64,000 nucleotides of DNA from Sphingobium limneticum (GCF_008710155.1 NZ_VYPZ01000010.1:1-64000); one strand, 5' to 3'. Counted from the stretch's first letter, positions 15,755-25,294 are shown. Numbers and translations: made by a program. The notes: a model not told the origin generated them from the sequence alone.

Positions 15755-16944
15755 GGCGCAATATCCTGGTGCCTGGGACTTTCAGTCCCGCTCACCATAC
15801 GCAGCATCACGAATCCGAGCAGGCCCGCGATAAACGACCCGCCCAACACGCCGATCTTGGCTTCCGCCTGCAGCAGCGGGCTTGTCGGGAAGGCGAGCAA
15901 TGTGATGAAGATGCTCATCGTGAAGCCGATGCCGCAGAGCAGCGCCACACCGAACAACTGGAGCCGGTTCGCGTGCGCGGGCATATCCGCCAATCCTGTT
16001 TTAACCGCTAGGATAGAAAACCCGAATACGCCGACCACCTTGCCAATCAGCAGGCCGGCCGCGGTGCCGACCGTAACCGGTGCCAACATGGCGCCGGGAG
16101 GAAGGCCGAGAACCGGAACCGCCGCATTTGTCAGTCCGAAGATGGGCACGATGAGGAAGCCGACGGGGGTGTGCAGAAGTTGCTCCAGTCGATGGAGCGG
16201 GCTGACGCAGTCCGCATCGGAGCGACCGGGCGTGCGCTCCATCGGGATGGTAAAGGCCAGCATCACGCCGGCGAGCGTGGCGTGGATGCCGGATCGCAAG
16301 ACGAATACCCATAGGATCACCCCGACCAGCAGGTAGGGGGACAAGCGCCGGACGCCGAGGCGGTTGAGCGCGATCAACACGCAAAGCGCCACGCCGGCAC
16401 CGGCCAGATCTGGCAACGACAGCCCCGCAGTGTAGAACAGCGCGATGATGACGACCGCGCCCAGATCGTCGATGATCGCGAGTGCGGCCAAAAACACCCG
16501 CAGCGACGCCGGAACGCGATTGCCCAGCATGGCGATGACACCGAGCGCGAAGGCGATATCGGTCGCGGCGGGAATCGCCCAGCCGGCGGCTGTCGGGCCG
16601 CGATTAAATGCCAGGTAGATGAGCGCCGGCACGATCATCCCACCCGCGGCGGCGACGCCCGGGAGAATACGGCGCGACCACGTCGAGAGTTGACCGTCCA
16701 GCACTTCGCGCTTGATCTCAAGTCCGACGAGCAGGAAGAACACGGCCATCATGCCATCGTTAATCCAGTGGCTGAGCGAGAGCGGCCCGAGATAGGCGTG
16801 CAGCATCGCAGCGTAGCTCGTTCCGAGCGGGGAGTTGGCGATAACCAGCGCCACGACCGCAGCCGCCATGAGCACGATACCCGCGGACGATTGCGCTTCG
16901 AGGAAGCGGCGGATTGCGCTCTGGCGCGCGTATATTTGGGTCAT
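15751..16944 (-). CDS. nhaA: Na+/H+ antiporter NhaA
   Basis: 397 residues, about twelve transmembrane helices. The ion-binding Asp pair is D159/D160 (LAIIDDLGAV) and the helix IV motif is AIPAATDIAFALGV with D129, matching the E. coli NhaA D163/D164 and D133 region. It exchanges Na+ or Li+ for protons at alkaline pH across the inner membrane. The start at 16944 (MTQIYARQSAIRRF) matches family length; upstream there is no clear ribosome site and an in-frame ATG 15 codons earlier is possible. First gene of a pair with the broken pirin gene. Confidence 0.92.
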   Translation of the reverse strand: MTQIYARQSAIRRFLEAQSSAGIVLMAAAVVALVIANSPLGTSYAAMLHAYLGPLSLSHWINDGMMAVFFLLVGLEIKREVLDGQLSTWSRRILPGVAAAGGMIVPALIYLAFNRGPTAAGWAIPAATDIAFALGVIAMLGNRVPASLRVFLAALAIIDDLGAVVIIALFYTAGLSLPDLAGAGVALCVLIALNRLGVRRLSPYLLVGVILWVFVLRSGIHATLAGVMLAFTIPMERTPGRSDADCVSPLHRLEQLLHTPVGFLIVPIFGLTNAAVPVLGLPPGAMLAPVTVGTAAGLLIGKVVGVFGFSILAVKTGLADMPAHANRLQLFGVALLCGIGFTMSIFITLLAFPTSPLLQAEAKIGVLGGSFIAGLLGFVMLRMVSGTESPRHQDIAP

Positions 16945-18087
16945 CGGTGGGAGTCCGGTCGCAAGGATTATCGCTGGCGGCCCGACCAACGTGATAACCT
17001 GTCCGATTCCAACGGAACGCGAACACCCTCGGGCGGCTATCGCATCAGTCTTTCAATGGGGCAACCGAAGACGTTGGCTTTGCCGTTCTAAGCGCGCATT
17101 ATTTGCTATCTTCCATGCTCGCTAGGCATGCTGGGCAGTTTCTCGACTGAACCGGACAGCGCCCGAATTGGACGGGTGTTCGACGGGCCGAGAAGCAGCG
17201 TAACCTGTGAAGCATGTGCTTTCAGATACCGACAATTGCTCAGCCAACATATGTCGGCGAGCATTAACGCCCCTTCTATATTGGGCAGATCACTTTGGCA
17301 GGTGCATGGTTCGTCCAGCGCGGTCCGGCCTTTTCCAGACGATGTGATGGTGCTATTGATGGTTTCGTCGATTTCCCACTGCTAATTTGCAGGATAAATC
17401 AGCTGCTTGAGTGCCCGATAAGAGTGTTCTTCTGGCACCATTTTTTCTCAACATGTTGAGAATGCTGGGGGACTGTCGAGAGGCGGTCCCCTAACGCGTT
17501 TCTGCTATGCTTTGTGCCGATAGTCGGCAGCTAAAGTCCCGAAATCTGCGAGAAATGGGCCGCGCGGCGGTTGCGGTTCCAACACCGGTTTGCGACCAAA
17601 GGGCATGCGCCTTCGTGCGGGAGTGGTAGTGCGTCCGTCGCCATGTGCCCTACGACCTAAAGCTACGGCGTTCGCTGAAGATCGACATCCTACCAATACC
17701 GCTCGGCAGAATGCACGCCGTCTTGGCTGGGATTGGGGCCAAGTGTGAATTTACGCGCTTAGATGCAATGTCGACGCTAAGATCCGGTTATTGCCATTCG
17801 TTATTCCATTTCCAATTTCCAATTGCGGAATAACATATTTTCAATTGTACTCAGTTATCGAAAATAGTCTGTTTTATTTCAAGCAATATTCGAAAGCTGA
17901 ACATGGTTGGCTTATGGCCAAAAATGGCGCCTACTTTCTATTAAGTATATTTTGATAATAAAAAAGACGTAAAAACGAAACAAAAATGCAGCAATAATGT
18001 AAATATTAAACATGGTGGAAATTGTAACAATAAAGACATTGATCAGCACCATTGGGTAACCTCGCAAACATCAATCGGGGTCCAATC
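16945..18087. other. 1.1-kb region without a convincing gene
   Basis: Only short unsupported frames occur here. The first 800 bases have average composition with an 18-bp palindrome at 17445-17462. From about 17790 to 18050 the DNA becomes strikingly AT-rich for this genome and probably holds the promoter region of the following TonB-dependent receptor gene. It may be a decayed gene or an insertion scar. Confidence 0.6.
17445..17462. repeat. 18-bp perfect palindrome
   Basis: TTCTCAACATGTTGAGAA is its own reverse complement with no spacer, which fits an operator for a dimeric helix-turn-helix regulator better than a terminator, as it leaves no loop. No regulator gene is adjacent; the nearest start is the receptor gene at 18088, 626 bases away. 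Confidence 0.5.
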
Positions 18088-20559
18088 ATGCTTTTCAATC
18101 ACACGCGCGGCATTCGGCGCATGCCGACCGCTACGGCATTTGCCGCTCTATTTTTGGCGGTTGCTGCTGCCCCCGCATATGCCGCGGAAGGTGACGTTGC
18201 CGAAGCCGATGCAAGCGCCGGGCAGCTGGACGAGATCGTCGTCACCGCAGAAAAGCGTCCGCAGAGCCTGCAGACGACGCCGATCTCCATTTCGGTGATG
18301 CGCAGCGACGATCTGGTGAACCGCCATGTCCAGTCGCTGACCGATCTGGGCGACGGCGCTATCCCCTCGCTGCGTGTCGCCCCCTTCTTCTCCCGTCCCG
18401 GCGCGCTGATCGTCAACGTGCGCGGCGTGGGCGTACTGTCCGACAGCAACCAGCCGGCACGCGACCAAGGCGTCGGCGTCTATATCGACGGCGTCTATAT
18501 GGGCCGCCCGCAGGGTCTGGGCGCAGCGCTGTATGACATCGAGAATATCGAAGTGCTCAAAGGGCCCCAGGGCACGCTGTTCGGCCGCAATACGGAAGGT
18601 GGCGCGGTCAATATCGTAACCAAGCGTCCCAGCGGTCAGTTCAAGATGAACACCACCTTCGGCGCCGGCAATTTCGGCAGCTACAAGGCTGAAACCCATA
18701 TCGACCTGCCCGAATTCAACAATATCTCCATCAAGCTGGACGGCGTGGTCAGCCACCGCGACGGCACGGTCAAAAATCCGCTCAAGAGCCAGTCGGACTT
18801 CAACGGCTACACCAAGCGCGGTGTGCACGGCGAAATCATGTGGAAGCCCTCTTCGGACTTCACCGTCGATCTGGCCGCGGACACCTCCTACGACGCATCG
18901 ACCACCCTGTATCAGCAGCAGATATCGGCCGGCACCAACAAGCTGGCCGCCGCCGCCAAGCTCCAGCCGCATCGCGCGAAGGAAGCCGTGGTCGGCACGA
19001 TCGAGCAGCCCAGCATCGGCAAATCGACCGGCGTTCGGCTGAACCTGGAATGGCAGGCGGCGGACTCGCTGATGCTCAAGTCCATCTCCTCCTATCGCAA
19101 GCTGACCCAGAGCCAGTTCGACAACGCCTCTGTCGCCACGTCGATGCAGCAGCCGATCACGGCGGCAAACCCGACCGGCGCGTTCAACCTGCCTTCGACC
19201 GTGACGACGGCGGGCACCGGTTTCGTCACCAACTATCCCGGCTTCGCCTTTGGCCGCTACAGCCTCGCTTATTTCAAGCAGAACCAGATCAGCCAGGAAC
19301 TTCAAGCGATCGGCGATTTCGGCGATCAATTCAAATATGCCGTCGGCGCGCTCTATTATCGCGAAAAGGTGTCGGACAACGCGCAGGCCTATAACACCAA
19401 CTATTTCCTGAATGCGGCGGGTAGCGCCTATGGCATGCTGAACATCGATCCGGCCACCCGTAACATCGACCGCGCCAGCCACGTCACCACCACCAGCATC
19501 GGTGCCTATGGCCAGGCGACCTATACGCCATCCTTCGCCAATGACATCGTGCACCTGACCGGCGGCCTGCGCTGGACCCGCGACAAGAAGGTCGGTGCGC
19601 TGACCATCGTCAACAATGTCGCGCCGATCCTGCCGGTCAACGGCGTCAACGTGCAAGGGCCGATCGCTCTGGACGCGCACTGGTCGCGGGTCGATCCGAT
19701 GGTCAACCTTGCCTTCGACGTGACGGACGACGTCCATGTCTATGGCAAGTGGAGCACCGGCTACAAATCGGGCGGCGCCAATTCGCGCGCGACCAATTAC
19801 AAGCCCTTCAACCCCGAAACCGTGTCGATGTTCGAAATCGGCGCGAAGACGGAATTCTGGGATCACCGCGCCCGCTTCAACATCGCGGCCTACACCGGCA
19901 CCTACAAGAATATCCAGCTGGACTTCAGCGGCCTGTACGAAGATGTCGTTAACGGCGTTCGCGTCGTCACGACCCGCACCACGACCAACACCGTCAACGA
20001 CACGGGCAAGGGCAAGCTGAAGGGGGTCGAGGCGGAATTCACCCTCGCGCCCGTCAACGGCCTGACCCTGTCGGCCAGCTACGCCTATAACAGCGTCAAG
20101 ATACCCGACGCGCTCAACCCCTTCCCGGTTGCGGGCAATAACGGACAGGCCAGCAAATTCCCGGTGCCCATCTACCAGGTCTATACGCCGGAGCATTCGG
20201 CCAGCGGCGCGATCGACTATGAAGTGCCGCTCAACGACTATACGCTGCGCTTCCATATCGATGGCAATTATGACAGCGGCTATTATGGCGCCTATACCGA
20301 TCCTGGCTTCAATGCCTTGACCGGCGTGGTGACGTACAAGCAACCCAAGGGGGAAGCCGGCCTGGTCTTCAACGGTCGCATCGCCGTGGCCGACATCGCA
20401 CTGGGCAACAGCGGCGCGAAAATGACCGTCTCCGCCTGGGCGCGCAATCTGTTCAACGAAGAACATGTGTTCCTCAAGTCCGCAGCCGCAACCACCGGCG
20501 TTGCCGGCTTCTTCAACGAAGCGCGCACCTTCGACGGCGAACTGAACATGAAGTTCTAA
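18088..20559 (+). CDS. TonB-dependent outer-membrane receptor
   Basis: 823 residues. Signal peptide of about 33 residues (FAALFLAVAAAPAYAAEG), a TonB box (DEIVVTAEKR, about 49-58), a plug domain with GVGVYIDGVYMGRPQG and the EVLKGPQGTLFGRNTEGGAVNIVTKRP signature, then a 22-strand barrel ending in an aromatic residue (NMKF). It imports a large ligand across the outer membrane using TonB energy; ligand unknown. The start at 18088 is preferred over an upstream ATG at 18052 because it places the signal peptide normally. Preceded by the AT-rich intergenic DNA; an exported phosphatase gene follows 82 bases downstream. Confidence 0.93.
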   Translation: MLFNHTRGIRRMPTATAFAALFLAVAAAPAYAAEGDVAEADASAGQLDEIVVTAEKRPQSLQTTPISISVMRSDDLVNRHVQSLTDLGDGAIPSLRVAPFFSRPGALIVNVRGVGVLSDSNQPARDQGVGVYIDGVYMGRPQGLGAALYDIENIEVLKGPQGTLFGRNTEGGAVNIVTKRPSGQFKMNTTFGAGNFGSYKAETHIDLPEFNNISIKLDGVVSHRDGTVKNPLKSQSDFNGYTKRGVHGEIMWKPSSDFTVDLAADTSYDASTTLYQQQISAGTNKLAAAAKLQPHRAKEAVVGTIEQPSIGKSTGVRLNLEWQAADSLMLKSISSYRKLTQSQFDNASVATSMQQPITAANPTGAFNLPSTVTTAGTGFVTNYPGFAFGRYSLAYFKQNQISQELQAIGDFGDQFKYAVGALYYREKVSDNAQAYNTNYFLNAAGSAYGMLNIDPATRNIDRASHVTTTSIGAYGQATYTPSFANDIVHLTGGLRWTRDKKVGALTIVNNVAPILPVNGVNVQGPIALDAHWSRVDPMVNLAFDVTDDVHVYGKWSTGYKSGGANSRATNYKPFNPETVSMFEIGAKTEFWDHRARFNIAAYTGTYKNIQLDFSGLYEDVVNGVRVVTTRTTTNTVNDTGKGKLKGVEAEFTLAPVNGLTLSASYAYNSVKIPDALNPFPVAGNNGQASKFPVPIYQVYTPEHSASGAIDYEVPLNDYTLRFHIDGNYDSGYYGAYTDPGFNALTGVVTYKQPKGEAGLVFNGRIAVADIALGNSGAKMTVSAWARNLFNEEHVFLKSAAATTGVAGFFNEARTFDGELNMKF

Positions 20560-20577
20560 CCATCGTGCACGGACTAG

Positions 20578-20606
20578 CGGGCGCCTTCCGACCGGAACGG
20601 CGCCCG
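20578..20606 (+). terminator. intergenic hairpin after the receptor gene
   Basis: Stem CGGGCGCC (20578-20585) with GGCGCCCG (20599-20606), and an inner TTCCG/CGGAA pairing. There is no clean T tract, so it may weaken or process the transcript between the receptor and phosphatase genes rather than stop it. Confidence 0.4.
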
Positions 20607-20641
20607 TTCTCCGTTACGATGCGTCAAAGGAAGATGATGCC

Positions 20642-21709
20642 ATGATGAAATTATCGACCCTGTTCGTCACCGTGACGACGGTGCTTGCCAGCCCGTCGGC
20701 CATGGCCGGCACGATCGCGGCCGCCCATGTGGACCGTCAATCGGCCACTGCCCTGTCGGTCGAATGGACGGACAGCGATCCTGTGGATGTGTTCGTGACG
20801 GACAATCCAGCCGCCACCATCGCTCAGGCGAAACTATTGTCCGGCAGCGACAAGGATGGTCACTATGCCCTGACCGCAGCCGGGACGGAGCGCCGCTATT
20901 TCCTGCTGCGCGACGTCAAGAGCAAGCAGGTCGTAACGGTGGCCGAACGCCTGCTTCCGCTGGAGCGCGGGTCCAACTTCCGTGACATCGGCGGCTATCC
21001 GGCCGCTGGCGGCAAGCATGTGCGTTGGGGCCTCATCTATCGTTCGGGCGCGTCGGCCATGCTGACCGATGCGGACGTGCAGCAGGTACAGGGGCTGAAA
21101 CTCAGCCAGATGGTCGACCTGCGATCCAGCGAGGAACGGGTTCTGGCCCCAACCCGGATCGATGGCGTCCCCTATATGGCGGTCGGCTATTCCATGGGCG
21201 CGATGATGAAGCCCGCGGCAGGCAGCACCGAAATCAAGAATGGCGGCACCATCTATCGCAACTTCCCCAAATTCCTGGCGCCCCAGTTGCGGATCATCTT
21301 CGGCGACCTGCTCGCCAACAAAGGCGCGATCGCCTATAACTGCTCGGCCGGGCAGGATCGTACCGGCTTTGTTACCGCCATGATCCTGAGCGCACTGGGC
21401 ACGCCGCGCGATATCATCCTTCAGGACTATCATCTGTCGACCCAATATCGGCAGCCTGGCAATGAAATGCCCAAGATCAACCTGGAGGCCCATCCCAACG
21501 ATCCGGCCGCAGCGCTGTTCGCCAAATTTCAGAACGACCCGCGCGGCAATGTAGCCCAGCCTTTGAAGGAAGCGGATGGAACCCCCTTCCTGGCGTCGGC
21601 CTTCGATGAGATCGACAAGCGCTGGGGATCCGTCGATGGCTATCTCGAAAAGGAAATCGGCCTGAACAAAGTCGACATCGCAAATCTGCGTCGGATTTAT
21701 TCACAGTAA
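20642..21709 (+). CDS. exported tyrosine phosphatase (dual-specificity-like)
   Basis: 355 residues with a signal peptide (1-22, ending SAMAG), so it acts in the periplasm or outside. After a beta-rich N-terminal domain of about 85 residues comes the phosphatase domain: RGSNFRDIGGYP (109-120), a WGLIYRSG segment, and the active-site loop NCSAGQDRTGF with nucleophile C234 and R240 (C-X5-R). This is the Y_phosphatase3 type found in lipid- or phosphotyrosine-cleaving bacterial enzymes. It follows the TonB-dependent receptor on the same strand, hinting that it processes a phosphorylated ligand before or after uptake; inference only. Confidence 0.88.
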   Translation: MMKLSTLFVTVTTVLASPSAMAGTIAAAHVDRQSATALSVEWTDSDPVDVFVTDNPAATIAQAKLLSGSDKDGHYALTAAGTERRYFLLRDVKSKQVVTVAERLLPLERGSNFRDIGGYPAAGGKHVRWGLIYRSGASAMLTDADVQQVQGLKLSQMVDLRSSEERVLAPTRIDGVPYMAVGYSMGAMMKPAAGSTEIKNGGTIYRNFPKFLAPQLRIIFGDLLANKGAIAYNCSAGQDRTGFVTAMILSALGTPRDIILQDYHLSTQYRQPGNEMPKINLEAHPNDPAAALFAKFQNDPRGNVAQPLKEADGTPFLASAFDEIDKRWGSVDGYLEKEIGLNKVDIANLRRIYSQ

Positions 21710-21969
21710 AAGCATGTAGCGGGCCTTGTGCCCGGACGTGCATTGAACGTGCTTTTGACGCGCCAAAGCGGGTGGAGAAAAATGTCCCGATGATGGCCTA
21801 AAAACAGACGTGGCATTCCGTCATCGCTGCTGTCGTCCCTGCTGTCGACGGACGGCGCGATGCCGGATTCGGCCCGGCGCTCGGCGCATATGATGGATGG
21901 AAACTCGATGCCTTCTGGCTATCAACCCCGTGGCGAGCGAGCACGCGTCCGCCACGGCAGGCTGAGGGA

Positions 21970-22368
21970 TCAGCCGGTGACCGCCTTGCCCTGCCGCCGC
22001 GACGTGGCCCTGCCGACGAGCTGGTCGAGGGCATCCGCATTCTCCCGGCTCCAGCCATAGAGCAGTTCGATCGGCTCGATGAAGCGCGTGCCGAGCGGGG
22101 TCAGGCGATATTCGACGGCGGGCGGGATCGTCCCTTCGACATGGCGGGTGACGAGGCCGCTCCCCTCCATCTCGCGCAGCGTCTGCGTCAGCATCTTCTT
22201 CGACACGCCGGGGAGGCTGCGGTGCAGAACGCCGGTACGCGCGCCGCCGCCATGGCGGGAATGCAGGACGTGCAGGATCATGCTCGTCCATTTCGTATGG
22301 AATATCTCCAGGATGCGGCGGGGCGCGCAATCCTCGCGCCACTCATGATCGTCCGAAAGCCGTTCCAC
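21970..22368 (-). CDS. HxlR-family transcriptional regulator
   Basis: 132 residues with the winged helix of the HxlR/MarR-like class: an RRILEIFHTKWTSMILHVLH helix, GVLHRSLPGVSKKMLTQTLREME recognition region, then EYRLTPLGTRF wing. A Cys at residue 14 (EDCAPRRI) matches the N-terminal cysteine that many HxlR proteins use to sense electrophiles or oxidants. Divergent from the short-chain reductase gene at 22469 with 100 bases between starts, so it probably regulates that gene and itself. Confidence 0.88.
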   Translation of the reverse strand: MERLSDDHEWREDCAPRRILEIFHTKWTSMILHVLHSRHGGGARTGVLHRSLPGVSKKMLTQTLREMEGSGLVTRHVEGTIPPAVEYRLTPLGTRFIEPIELLYGWSRENADALDQLVGRATSRRQGKAVTG

Positions 22369-22468
22369 TGGTTACCTCATGGTTCCTATGACCCAATTTG
22401 GTGCCGTCTAGCGCATGTCGGCCCGGAGCCCTAGCTGGAATGCAGGACATTCGACGGAAGGCAGGATC

Positions 22469-23563
22469 ATGACGAAGACGGCACTGGTGGCTGGCGCGAG
22501 CGGTATCATCGGCAGCGCCACAGCCGCGCACCTTACGAAACGCGGTTGGACGGTGCATGGGATTGCCCGTCGCCCGGTCGAGCAAGACGGTGTCCTGCCG
22601 ATCGCAGCGGACCTTCAGCATCTGTCGGCGACGACCGCGGCGCTGGCCGACGTGCGGGCAGACGCGGTGTTCATCACCACCTGGCTGCGCCAGCCGACGG
22701 AAGCGGAGAATATCCGCGTCAACTCGGCGCTGGTGCGCAACCTGCTCGATGGCTTGCGCGCGTCGGGCCATCCGCCCAAGCATGTCGCGCTCGTGACGGG
22801 CCTCAAACACTATCTCGGGCCGTTCGAGGCCTATGGCAAAGGCGTCCTGCCACAGACGCCCTTCCGTGAAGAGCAAGGCCGGCTCGACGTTCCCAACTTC
22901 TATTATGCTCAGGAGGACGAGCTGTTCGCCGCAGCCGCGCGCGACGGCTTCACCTGGAGCGTCCACCGGCCGCACACTGTGATCGGCAAGGCGGTGGGCA
23001 ATGCGATGAACATGGGAACGACCCTTGCCGTCTACGCGACGATCTGCCGCGAGACGGGCCGGCCGTTCCGGTTCCCTGGCTCCTTGGCGCAATGGGATGG
23101 GCTTACCGACATGACGGATGCCACGATGCTTGCCCGCCAGATGCTGTGGGCGCTGGAGACGCCAGCGGCGGCGAACCAGGCGTTCAACATCGTCAATGGC
23201 GACGTTTTCCGCTGGAAGTGGATGTGGGCGCAGATCGCCCAATGGTTCGGCATCGAGCCGGCCCCATTCGACGGCTCTGTACTGACGCTGGAGGAGCAAA
23301 TGGCGGACGATGCCGCGATCTGGCGGACCATCGCCGCGCGCGAAGGTCTTGTGGAGGCGGATCTCGGCCGGCTGGCCTCTCCGTGGCACACCGATGCCGA
23401 TTTGGGCCGGCCGATCGAATGCCTTACAGACATGGCGAAAAGCCGTCGTCTGGGGTTTGGTGATTTCGAGCCGACCCAGGACGCCTTCTTCCGGCTGTTC
23501 GACACGCTAGAGGCGGACCGCATCATCCCCGGAAAAGAGGCGCGATCCGTTCGGCCGAGCTGA
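22469..23563 (+). CDS. PRISE-type short-chain dehydrogenase/reductase
   Basis: 364 residues, NAD(P)-binding Rossmann fold with GASGIIG near residue 8. Two motifs mark the PRISE group (progesterone 5-beta-reductase/iridoid synthase-like): NFYYAQEDEL with the catalytic Tyr, and WSVHRPHTVIG. Relatives reduce the C=C bond of enones with NADPH; the natural substrate here is unknown. The start at 22469 is the first that fits the nucleotide-binding strand (MTKTALVAGAS). It is divergent from an HxlR regulator, a common arrangement for electrophile-responsive reductases. Confidence 0.88.
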   Translation: MTKTALVAGASGIIGSATAAHLTKRGWTVHGIARRPVEQDGVLPIAADLQHLSATTAALADVRADAVFITTWLRQPTEAENIRVNSALVRNLLDGLRASGHPPKHVALVTGLKHYLGPFEAYGKGVLPQTPFREEQGRLDVPNFYYAQEDELFAAAARDGFTWSVHRPHTVIGKAVGNAMNMGTTLAVYATICRETGRPFRFPGSLAQWDGLTDMTDATMLARQMLWALETPAAANQAFNIVNGDVFRWKWMWAQIAQWFGIEPAPFDGSVLTLEEQMADDAAIWRTIAAREGLVEADLGRLASPWHTDADLGRPIECLTDMAKSRRLGFGDFEPTQDAFFRLFDTLEADRIIPGKEARSVRPS

Positions 23564-23677
23564 CTTCCCATGCGCGGGCATCGGAAGCGTCGCTCGCGTC
23601 AACATGAGGATAATGGCCTTGGCCGGGTATCGGTTTGAGGGGCGGCCAGCGCGTCGGCGCTGGCACGCCATGCCGCC

Positions 23678-24472
23678 TCAGGCGAAGATATCCGCCAGAT
23701 CGCGCGACGCCGGGCCATCCTTCCAGTTGCGCAGCGACGTGTAGAGGCTGGCCTGCGCCACGCTCCAGAAGGCGATGAAGATCGTGTTGGTGACGGCCGA
23801 CAGCGCCAGATAGGCCGGCGAAAACTGCATCGCGCCATTATTGACGACCGGCATCATCCCGCCGGTGATCATCACGACGCCCAGCAGGCCCGACAACAGC
23901 CACAGCAGGATCAGCAGCAGAATCTGAAACCCGAATATCCGCCAGCGCGCGCCCTTGGTCAGGTACCGGCTGCGCCCGAACGCGGCGAAGACGCCGCTAT
24001 CCTCCGCCACCAGCGCGGGCGCGGCGACCGACCACATGATGAACAGCATGATGCCCGGCACCAGCAGCAGCATGAAGCCGGCCATGAAGCCCAGGACCAG
24101 CAACAAAGTCAGCCCGATCAGCGGCACCGCGTTCGACAGGCCGGTGCCGATGCACGCGCCAAGGCTCGCCTTCTCCCCCTTCGCATGGGCCAGCGTCGCG
24201 CGGACCAGCGCGCCCTGCACCAGCATCGAGAGCAGCAGGAAGATGATGAAGGACGCGATCGACACGGCGATCACCGCAAGTGTGCTGCCGCGATCGGCCA
24301 CCGCCAGCGAAGCCCCGATGAAATAGCTGTAGATCGCCTGCGGCACCGCCCCGAACAGAAAGGCGATGCCGAAGGTCGCGACCGGATTGCTGCCCAGCGT
24401 GCCGAATGCCCGCCCCAGGACCGTCCCGACGGAAAAGGACCGCCCCTCATCCGCCATCGCCTGTGTCGCCAT
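23678..24472 (-). CDS. polytopic membrane protein of unknown function
   Basis: 264 residues with about six hydrophobic helices (for example 32-58, 74-98, 125-155, 175-205, 230-250) and short hydrophilic ends. It resembles the membrane domain of glycerophosphodiesterase-like and DUF7544-type proteins, but I cannot name it firmly. The start at 24472 is chosen for a GGGGGAG site eight bases upstream. It is divergent from the DUF4129-MoxR operon (111 bases between starts) and may belong to the same functional unit. Confidence 0.75.
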   Translation of the reverse strand: MATQAMADEGRSFSVGTVLGRAFGTLGSNPVATFGIAFLFGAVPQAIYSYFIGASLAVADRGSTLAVIAVSIASFIIFLLLSMLVQGALVRATLAHAKGEKASLGACIGTGLSNAVPLIGLTLLLVLGFMAGFMLLLVPGIMLFIMWSVAAPALVAEDSGVFAAFGRSRYLTKGARWRIFGFQILLLILLWLLSGLLGVVMITGGMMPVVNNGAMQFSPAYLALSAVTNTIFIAFWSVAQASLYTSLRNWKDGPASRDLADIFA

Positions 24473-24583
24473 CCCGATACTCCCCCCGTTTATAAACCCG
24501 CTGCCATGCTGTCCCATCTGTCGGACTTTGTCATCCTTTGAATGACTTGCGCCGCCGTCATCAGTCGCTAGGGTCGCAGGCCG

Positions 24584-25294
24584 ATGGGGGTGGCAGCAAT
24601 GGCCGGACCAGATTCGCTATCCGACGACAAACTGGCTGCGGCGCATCGCGCGCTGCGGTCCGGTGGCGATATCCAGTTCGACATGATGCCAGCGCCCGGC
24701 CGCCAGCCGCCGCCCGCCTGGCTCAAGGCACTGGGCGAATGGCTGGAAGAGGTGCTGGCGCCGGTTGGCCGCTTCCTGCGCTGGATCGGCAGCTTCATGC
24801 CAGACGCGCCTTATGCCCGCATCTTCCTGTGGACCATCATCGCCGTGCTGGCGTTGCTGATCCTCTGGATCGTGGTGGATCGGGTCCGTCATGGCGAATG
24901 GCGCCTGCCGCAATGGCGCCGCCGTCGCACCGCCCGGTCGGTCGATGCCGATGAAGAAGACTGGACGCCCGACGCCGCCCCGGCCCGCGCCTGGCTGGAG
25001 GAGGCGGATGCGCTGGCAGGGCAGGGGCGCTATGCCGAAGCGGTGCATCATCTCCTGCTGCGCAGCGTCGAGGATATGGCCCGCCGCCGGCCGCATATCG
25101 TCCGCCCCGCTCTCACCAGCCGCGACCTCGCCCACGCGGACGGCATCCCGTCCGCCCCCCGCCGCCTCTTCACCGAAATCGCGCAGGCGGTCGAGCGCAG
25201 CCTGTTCGGCGGCCGCCCGATAGATGCGGCGGAATGGGATCGCTGTCGCCACGCCTATGCCGACTTCGCGCAGACGCGGAGCTGGGCGGCGTGA
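24584..25294 (+). CDS. DUF4129 membrane protein
   Basis: 236 residues: one transmembrane helix (about 79-97, FLWTIIAVLALLILWIVVD) and a cytoplasmic C-terminal DUF4129 helical domain (LEEADALAGQGRYAEAVHHLLLRSVEDM, then a LFTEIAQAVERSLFGG end). Function unknown; members sit with MoxR ATPases and DUF58 proteins. An alternative ATG lies at 24599 with a comparable upstream region. The stop overlaps the GTG of the next gene (GTGA). First gene of a six-gene operon. Confidence 0.8.
   Translation: MGVAAMAGPDSLSDDKLAAAHRALRSGGDIQFDMMPAPGRQPPPAWLKALGEWLEEVLAPVGRFLRWIGSFMPDAPYARIFLWTIIAVLALLILWIVVDRVRHGEWRLPQWRRRRTARSVDADEEDWTPDAAPARAWLEEADALAGQGRYAEAVHHLLLRSVEDMARRRPHIVRPALTSRDLAHADGIPSAPRRLFTEIAQAVERSLFGGRPIDAAEWDRCRHAYADFAQTRSWAA

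Noticed and set aside
18056..18081. GTAACC box before the receptor gene as a fourth SigF-type promoter
   Set aside because: After 16 bases the sequence is GGGT, not CGAA, so only the -35 box matches.
18148..20466. 772-codon open frame on the minus strand
   Set aside because: It is the antisense shadow of the TonB-dependent receptor gene, lacks protein-like domains and arises from high GC3.
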